A stretch of DNA of 64,000 nucleotides from RH-AL1 sp964244495 (GTDB lineage: Bacteria > Pseudomonadota > Alphaproteobacteria > Rhizobiales > Beijerinckiaceae). How positions within the stretch are numbered: the stretch's first letter is position 1; every line of letters starts with the position of its first letter. The stretch spans positions 62,001 to 126,000 of the forward strand of contig CAXTIU010000001.1 of the NCBI GenBank assembly GCA_964244495.1, in the 5' to 3' direction. Shown here one piece after another: positions 59,071 through 64,000 of this stretch. Under the pieces are notes generated by a model. It was not told where the DNA came from, ran no database searches, and saw only the letters and a program-made list of their open reading frames with translations. The translations under genes were made by a program, and so were the position numbers.

Positions 59071-59955
59071 CTAGTTCAGCACGCCGGCGTGGACCATGGC
59101 GCGGCGGATCGCGGCCTTCGACAGGTCGCTCGCAGCCAACATGGGCAGGCGCACCTCGTCGGTGATTCGCCCGAGTTCGGCCAGCGCATACTTCGGGCCG
59201 GCCGGGTTCGGCTCGAGGAACAGCGCCGCGTGCAGCGGCGCCAGCCTGTCCTGGAACGCGAGCGCGGCCGCGAAGTCGCCGGCGAGGCAGGCGTCCTGCA
59301 TGGCGGCGCATTGCCGGGGCGCGACGTTGGAGGTGACGGAGATGCAGCCGTGGCCGCCGTGCGCCATGACGCCCAGCGCGGTCATGTCCTCGCCCGACAG
59401 CTGGATGAAATCGGGGCCGAGCTGGGCCCGTTGCAGCGCGGTTCGGGCGAGCGAGGCGGTGGCATCCTTCACGCCGGCGATGTTCGGCAGCTCGAAGAGG
59501 CGCTTCATCGTGTCGATCGACATATCGACGACCGAGCGCGGCGGTATGTTGTAGATGATGATGGGGATGCCGATCGCGTCGTTGATCGCCTTGAAATGGC
59601 GGTACAGGCCCTCCTGCGAGGGCTTGTTGTAGTACGGCGTGACGACCAGCACGCCGTCGGCGCCGGCCTTCTCGGCGTGCCTTGCGAGGTCGAGGGCCTC
59701 GGCCGTGTTGTTCGAGCCGGCGCCGGCGATCACCGCCGCGCGGCCCGCCACCTGCGCGATGCAGGCCTCGACGACCCGGTTGTGCTCCTGGTGCGTGAGC
59801 GTCGGGTTCTCGCCCGTCGTGCCCACCGGCGCGAACCCGTGCGTGCCGCTGGCGACCTGCCACTCGATCAGCGCGCGGAAGGCATCCTCGTCGAAGGCGC
59901 CGCCCTTGAACGGCGTGATGAGCGCCGTGATCGATCCCCTGAATCCCGCACCCAT
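59071..59955 (-). CDS. dapA: 4-hydroxy-tetrahydrodipicolinate synthase
   Basis: A 294-residue TIM-barrel Schiff-base enzyme of lysine and diaminopimelate synthesis. Motifs: GTTGENPTLTHQEH, VTPYYNKPSQEGLYRHF (catalytic Tyr) and NIAGVKDATAS with the Schiff-base Lys. The ATG has GGGG five bases upstream. It is divergent from the lytic transglycosylase gene; both enzymes serve peptidoglycan. Confidence 0.97.
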   Translation of the reverse strand: MGAGFRGSITALITPFKGGAFDEDAFRALIEWQVASGTHGFAPVGTTGENPTLTHQEHNRVVEACIAQVAGRAAVIAGAGSNNTAEALDLARHAEKAGADGVLVVTPYYNKPSQEGLYRHFKAINDAIGIPIIIYNIPPRSVVDMSIDTMKRLFELPNIAGVKDATASLARTALQRAQLGPDFIQLSGEDMTALGVMAHGGHGCISVTSNVAPRQCAAMQDACLAGDFAAALAFQDRLAPLHAALFLEPNPAGPKYALAELGRITDEVRLPMLAASDLSKAAIRRAMVHAGVLN

Positions 59956-60371
59956 GACAACCCCTTCGATCCGCGGGACCATATCCGGGTCCGCGGCGCA
60001 TCCCCCGGTGCGCATTCTTCCGGGATGACGCCCTAGGGGCGCCGCATTCCTCAGGCTCCCTGGCGACATGATGAACCACTCGATGGCGGCACGCGGAGCG
60101 CGGCACACACATAGCGGCTCGCCATCGCGACGCAAAGACCCCGGACGACGCAAACCGTCGGATCGACGAAAGGTCGTCTGGACGTCCTTCCGAGGCGGGC
60201 GGAACGCCGGCCACCACTGACACCCGGCTCGCGCCGGTTGCGCGGCGAACCTCGGAAGCCCGCCCGGCGCCATCGTAAACACCGGTTAACCCCAGCGGGC
60301 CAAGCTGCGGTGGACGCGCTTCGCGGACATCCATCATGAGCGACGAGCGTCGCGGCAAGGGAGACGGCGGC
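59956..60371. other. Divergent dapA-slt intergenic region
   Basis: A 416-base gap with no supported gene; the in-frame extensions are Arg-rich shadows. It contains a CtrA-like box at 60275-60289 upstream of the transglycosylase. Promoters for both genes must lie here. Confidence 0.5.
60275..60289. promoter_or_regulatory. CtrA-like box upstream of the lytic transglycosylase
   Basis: GTAA-ACACCGG-TTAA, one mismatch from TTAA-N7-TTAA, followed by CC. It lies 82 bases before the chosen ATG. Peptidoglycan hydrolases are plausible CtrA targets in alphaproteobacteria; binding is not shown. Confidence 0.4.
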
Positions 60372-62576
60372 ATGAAACATCGCGGCTTGGCCCTCGTCGG
60401 GACCACCGCCCTTTGCGCCGTCCTCCTCGCGCCGACCCAGGTCGCCGACGGGCGCCTTCCGCGCTGGATGAACATCTTCGCGGACGTGAAGGACGGCCTG
60501 CGGCAGACCGCCGAGACGCTGCGCTCGACACTCCACCTGCCCTGGTCCGCCGCCCCGGCCAGGACCGCCTCCACGCCTTCCTTGTCCGGCCTCACCCTGG
60601 AACGGCCGCAGGCGGTGCGTGACGCGGAGGCGCTGAAGCAGGCTTACGCCGTCGCGATCGCCAACGAGCGGATCCGCGCGCTCGGCATCAACCCCGCCGG
60701 TATCCAGGACGCCGTCGCCGCCTACCGCTCCGAGAACGTGGCGGCGGGTGACGCGGTGGCGCAAGCGATCGGTGATCCGCTGGTCCGCACCGCCCTCGAA
60801 TGGGTGGCGCTCCGCGACGCGCCGCAGAAGATCGGCGGCGACCGCCTTCTCGCCTTCGAACGGGCCCACCCGGATTGGCCGAGCCACCGCTGGTTCCGCG
60901 GCCAGGAGGAGGCCCGCCTGCTGCGGCTGCAGGACCCGAGGCTGGTGGAAGCCTTCTTCGCGACGAGCGCACCCGAGACGTCGCTCGGCAAGTACGCCCT
61001 CGCCAAGGCCCTGAAGAGCGACGGCCAAGCCCCCGAAGGCGTCGCGCTCGCCCGCGCGCTGTTCCGCGACACCGAGATGACACCGTACCTGGAAGGGCGG
61101 CTGAAGGCGGATTTCGGCGCCGACCTCAGCCAAGCCGACTACAAGTACCGGGCCGATCGGCTGCTCTACAAGGAGCAGGTCGGACCGGCGATGCGCGCGG
61201 CCGCTTTGGCGGGTCCCGACGAGCTGGCGCTCGCCAAGGCCCGTGTGGCGGTGATCGCCGAGTCGGCGAGCGACAAGGCCATGGCGGCGGTGCCGGCCTC
61301 GCTGCGCGGCGACCCCGTGATGGTCCTGTCGGAGATCCAGAAGCTGCGTCGCGCCGACAGGCTGACGGAAGCCGCCAAGCTGATGCTGGGCGCGCCGCGC
61401 GACGCGACGAAGCTGATCGACGGCGACGAATGGTGGACCGAGCGCCGGGTGCTGGCGCGCAAGCTGCTCGACGCCGGCAACGTCAACGCCGCCTACGTCA
61501 TCTGCGCGACCCACTCCGCCCAGTCGAACGAGGCCAGGATCGAGGCCGAGTTCCACGCGGGCTGGATCGCGCTTCGCTTCATGAACGAGCCCGACCGCGC
61601 CGCCTATCATTTCGCGGTGGCGGCCAAGCTGGCGGAAACGCCGACCTCGCTCGCCCGCATCGCCTACTGGCAAGGCCGCACGGCCGCCGCCTCCAGCGCC
61701 CCCGGCGCGCTGGCCGCCGCCGCCGACTTCTATCGCCGCGCGGCCGTGCACGGCTCGACCTACTACGGCCAGCTCTCGCGCGACGCGCTCGGCCTGACGA
61801 GCGATCCGGTGCGGGAGCCGTCGCAGGAGGCCACCGGGGCGCAGCGGGCCGAAGCCGTGCGCGTCGTCGAGCTGCTCTACGCGGCCGGCGACAGGGAGCT
61901 GGCGGGCAGCCTCGCGGCGGACGTCGCCAGCAACCTCGCCGACGACAAGCAGATCGCCGCGCTCGCGACCGTCATCTCCAGCCAGCGCGACGCCCACCTC
62001 GCGCTGACGATCGGCAAGCTGACGGGACAGCGCGGCGTTCCCGTCGACACCCTCGCCTTCCCGACTTTCGGCATCCCGCCCTACGAGGCGCTGCAGAACT
62101 CCGCCGCCGCGCCGGTCGTCTACTCGATCGCGCGGCAGGAAAGCGCGTTCCTGCCCTCCGTCGTCTCCAAGGCCGGCGCGAAGGGGCTGATGCAGATGAT
62201 CGACTCGACCGCCAAGCGCACGGCGAACAGGGCCGGCCTGCCCTTCGACGGCGCCAGGATGACGAGCGACGCCGCGTTCAACGCGCAGCTCGGCGCCGCG
62301 CACCTCGGCGCCCTGCTCGCCGAGCAAGGCGGCTCCTACATCCTGACGTTCGCCGCCTACAACGCCGGCGGCGGCCGCGTGAAGCAATGGATCGACGCCT
62401 ACGGCGACCCGCGCACGCCCGGCGTCGATCCGGTGGACTGGGTCGAGCGCATCCCGTTCACCGAGACGCGCAACTACGTGCAGCGCGTGATGGCCAACGT
62501 CACCATGTACCGGGCGATCTTCGCCGACGAGGCGAAGACCGGTGCCGCCAGGGGCGATCGCGAGGCGAAGCTTTGA
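60372..62576 (+). CDS. Soluble lytic murein transglycosylase
   Basis: A 734-residue periplasmic enzyme of the Slt70 type. A signal peptide (MKHRGLALVGTTALCAVLLAPTQVA) is followed by a long alpha-helical superhelix (about 100-560) and a C-terminal SLT domain with catalytic Glu 590 in ARQESAFLPSVVSKAGAKGLMQM, then AAYNAGGGRVKQW and FTETRNYVQRVM. It cleaves glycan strands leaving 1,6-anhydromuramic acid ends. The start at 60372 gives the signal peptide and has GGGAG upstream; an ATG 12 codons earlier lacks a ribosome site. Confidence 0.94.
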   Translation: MKHRGLALVGTTALCAVLLAPTQVADGRLPRWMNIFADVKDGLRQTAETLRSTLHLPWSAAPARTASTPSLSGLTLERPQAVRDAEALKQAYAVAIANERIRALGINPAGIQDAVAAYRSENVAAGDAVAQAIGDPLVRTALEWVALRDAPQKIGGDRLLAFERAHPDWPSHRWFRGQEEARLLRLQDPRLVEAFFATSAPETSLGKYALAKALKSDGQAPEGVALARALFRDTEMTPYLEGRLKADFGADLSQADYKYRADRLLYKEQVGPAMRAAALAGPDELALAKARVAVIAESASDKAMAAVPASLRGDPVMVLSEIQKLRRADRLTEAAKLMLGAPRDATKLIDGDEWWTERRVLARKLLDAGNVNAAYVICATHSAQSNEARIEAEFHAGWIALRFMNEPDRAAYHFAVAAKLAETPTSLARIAYWQGRTAAASSAPGALAAAADFYRRAAVHGSTYYGQLSRDALGLTSDPVREPSQEATGAQRAEAVRVVELLYAAGDRELAGSLAADVASNLADDKQIAALATVISSQRDAHLALTIGKLTGQRGVPVDTLAFPTFGIPPYEALQNSAAAPVVYSIARQESAFLPSVVSKAGAKGLMQMIDSTAKRTANRAGLPFDGARMTSDAAFNAQLGAAHLGALLAEQGGSYILTFAAYNAGGGRVKQWIDAYGDPRTPGVDPVDWVERIPFTETRNYVQRVMANVTMYRAIFADEAKTGAARGDREAKL

Positions 62577-62651
62577 GCGGGCCGCTCGCGGTTCACGCCG
62601 CGCGGCCACGGCGTCTCGCCAGAACGGCCGCGCATCCTTTGGGTGACGGCT

Positions 62652-63035
62652 TCAGTGGCGGGCCACGAAGGCGTCGATGAGCTCCACGACGTGCGACACG
62701 GCGTAGGGCTTCGGCACGAAGCGCCGGGCCGGCGCGTCGAGCGAGCGCTCGGGATAGCGGCGGCCGGAGGTCACCAGGACGCCGATCGCGGGCCAGCGCG
62801 CGCCGATGCGCTCGGCCAGCGCGAAACCGTCGAGCGCGCCCGGCATCTCGACGTCGGTGAACACCACCTGGATGCCGTCCGTGCTCTCCAGCACGCTCAA
62901 GGCCTCGCTGGCGTCGCAAGCCTCCAGCACCTCGAAGCCGGCCTCGCTCAGCATGTCGACGTTGAAGACGCGGAGCAGCGGCTCGTCGTCGACCACGAGG
63001 ATCCGCGGGTGGGTCGATGGCCGGTTAAGATCCAT
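62652..63035 (-). CDS. Single-domain response regulator (receiver only)
   Basis: A 127-residue receiver without an output domain. The acidic pocket VVDDEPL is near residue 15, the phospho-acceptor Asp is in VFTDVEMPGALDG, the Thr/Ser switch in LVTSGRR and the Lys in FVPKPY. It resembles receivers of the Hyphomicrobiales FeuP/Rec-only type that relay or sink phosphate. No histidine kinase is in the window. It is divergent from the alpha/beta hydrolase gene, with two CtrA-like boxes between. Confidence 0.92.
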   Translation of the reverse strand: MDLNRPSTHPRILVVDDEPLLRVFNVDMLSEAGFEVLEACDASEALSVLESTDGIQVVFTDVEMPGALDGFALAERIGARWPAIGVLVTSGRRYPERSLDAPARRFVPKPYAVSHVVELIDAFVARH

Positions 63036-63086
63036 GGTGCGAAATCCGAAGCCATTGAGCGGTCAACGAAAGCTCGGCCCTTTCGC

Positions 63087-63101
63087 TTAAGGGAGGCTTT
63101 A
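63087..63101. promoter_or_regulatory. CtrA-like box in the response regulator/hydrolase gap
   Basis: TTAA-GGGAGGC-TTTA, one mismatch from TTAA-N7-TTAA, 52 bases before the response-regulator ATG and 63 before the hydrolase ATG. Confidence 0.4.
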
Positions 63102-63126
63102 CAACCGGCCTCGTGCGCTCGAATGC

Positions 63127-63141
63127 TTAACGGGGCGTGAA
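63127..63141. promoter_or_regulatory. Second CtrA-like box in the same gap
   Basis: TTAA-CGGGGCG-TGAA, one mismatch from TTAA-N7-TTAA, 40 bases (about four helical turns) from the first box and 24 before the hydrolase ATG. Confidence 0.4.
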
Positions 63142-63164
63142 GGCCGATCGGCACGGGAGCGGCG

Positions 63165-64000
63165 ATGGTGGCGGGTCAGGCGACGAGCCGGTTCTATCAA
63201 TCCTCCGACGGCTTGAGGCTGCACTACCTGGATGTCCGGCCGGAGCGGGACGAGGGGCGTCGCGCGGCGGTGTGCCTGCCCGGCCTGACGCGCGGCGTCG
63301 CCGACTTCGGCCGCTTGGCGGAGGCGCTCGCCTTCGCCTCGACCACGCCCCGGCGCGTCGTGGCCTTCGACTACCGCGGGCGCGGGCGGTCGGCGCACGA
63401 TGGCGACTGGCGCCGCTACGACATGGCGGGCGAGCGGGCCGACATCCTCGCCGGCATGGCCGACGCCGGCATCGGGCGGGCCCATTTCATCGGCACGTCG
63501 CGGGGCGGGCTGCACGTCATGGGGCTCGCCGAGCCCCACCGAACCGTGATCGACGCGGTCGTGCTGAACGACATCGGACCCGTCCTCGAACCGGCCGGCC
63601 TGACGCGCATCAAAGGCTACATCGGCCGGCAGGTTCGGCCAAAAGACCTCGACGACGCCGTCGCGATCCTGCGCGGCGGCGTCGGGCGGGACTTCGACGG
63701 CCTCAGCGCGGACGAATGGCGGATCTTCGCCCTGACGACCTTCGGGGACGACGAGGCGAACCTCCACCTGCGCTACGATCTCTCGCTGGCGCGCTCGTTC
63801 GACGCGCTCGACCTCGACAAGCCGCTGCCGGACGCCTGGCCCCAGTTCGACGCCCTGCGCGGGGCGGCCGTGCTGACGCTGCGCGGCGCCAACTCCGACC
63901 TGCTGTCACCGACGACCCTCGCCGCCATGGCGGCGCGCTGGCCGGGGAACGAGGCCTTCGTCGTCCCCGGCCAGGGCCACGCCCCACTCCTCGCCGACGC
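63165..64000 (+). CDS. Alpha/beta hydrolase (3' truncated by window end)
   Basis: 278 codons are open to the end of the window without a stop. The alpha/beta-hydrolase fold is clear: oxyanion-side CLPGLTRGVADFG, FDYRGRGRSA, nucleophile elbow IGTSRGGLHVMG and late His in PGQGHAPLLAD, so nearly all of the domain is present. Start ATG 63165 follows GGGAGCGGCG. Substrate unknown; relatives include esterases and haloalkane-dehalogenase-like enzymes. It is divergent from the response regulator. Confidence 0.88.
   Translation, partial: MVAGQATSRFYQSSDGLRLHYLDVRPERDEGRRAAVCLPGLTRGVADFGRLAEALAFASTTPRRVVAFDYRGRGRSAHDGDWRRYDMAGERADILAGMADAGIGRAHFIGTSRGGLHVMGLAEPHRTVIDAVVLNDIGPVLEPAGLTRIKGYIGRQVRPKDLDDAVAILRGGVGRDFDGLSADEWRIFALTTFGDDEANLHLRYDLSLARSFDALDLDKPLPDAWPQFDALRGAAVLTLRGANSDLLSPTTLAAMAARWPGNEAFVVPGQGHAPLLAD

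Noticed and set aside
1..64000. CRISPR array, rRNA, insertion sequence or prophage
   Set aside because: No regularly spaced repeats, no rRNA sequence and no transposase, integrase or phage protein were seen on either strand.

Overview
The window is 64 kb of a very GC-rich bacterial chromosome. It suggests an alphaproteobacterium of the order Hyphomicrobiales (Rhizobiales), near Methylobacteriaceae or Beijerinckiaceae. The evidence is the gene order: rpoZ-rsh-pdxJ-acpS-lepB-rnc-era, lptG-lptD-surA-pdxA-rsmA, pepA-holC, and gatC-gatA divergent from ruvX. I cannot place genus or species. There is one tRNA (Gln, CTG), and I see no rRNA, CRISPR array, insertion sequence or prophage.

Layout. 0-7.5 kb holds metabolic and envelope genes: the 3' part of a GFOR-like oxidoreductase, a small alpha/beta-barrel protein, an iron-permease-like protein, an SDR, L-lactate permease with a 28-residue membrane ORF behind it, an MBL-fold hydrolase, an L,D-transpeptidase and a dienelactone hydrolase. 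At 7.9-9.56 kb one strikingly AT-rich gene encodes a DUF262-HNH (GmrSD/SspE-like) protein. It is a probable horizontally acquired solitary defence gene, wedged against thrS. 11.6-22.6 kb is an exopolysaccharide locus: tandem-domain hydrolase, Wzz/ExoP-type co-polymerase, GH16 lipoprotein, four glycosyltransferases and a Wzy-like polymerase. A flippase and another glycosyltransferase that could serve the same pathway sit apart at 47.8-50.2 kb, downstream of era.

22.7-32.3 kb is housekeeping: holC, pepA, then an overlapping plus-strand run lptG-lptD-surA-pdxA-rsmA and a heme-oxygenase-like gene. lptF, usually beside lptG, is absent. 32.4-36.1 kb holds a YeeE-type sulfur transporter, gatA, gatC and ruvX. 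36.1-37.5 kb has three small secreted proteins of unknown function. 37.7-45.3 kb has a cupin, a GMC oxidoreductase, a Kef-type antiporter and bifunctional PutA. 45.3-46.0 kb is a 687-bp stretch with no convincing gene beside the 3' end of tRNA-Gln. It is followed by a Rieske-FAD reductase.

50.3-56.9 kb is one minus-strand block (rpoZ to era) joining stringent response, pyridoxine synthesis, ACP activation, protein secretion, RNA processing and ribosome assembly. 57.2-64 kb has an NYN protein overlapping a type 5 uracil-DNA glycosylase, smpB, dapA, a soluble lytic transglycosylase, a single-domain response regulator and a truncated alpha/beta hydrolase. Near-consensus CtrA boxes (TTAA-N7-TTAA, one mismatch) lie upstream of the transglycosylase, in the response regulator/hydrolase gap (two copies) and upstream of the glycosyltransferase after era.

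I did not find a clear multi-gene novel system. The best leads are the DUF262-HNH island, the double-domain hydrolase with a Walker-A-defective co-polymerase in the polysaccharide locus, the tiny membrane ORF behind lactate permease, and the possible CtrA-controlled divergent pair at 62.6-64 kb.
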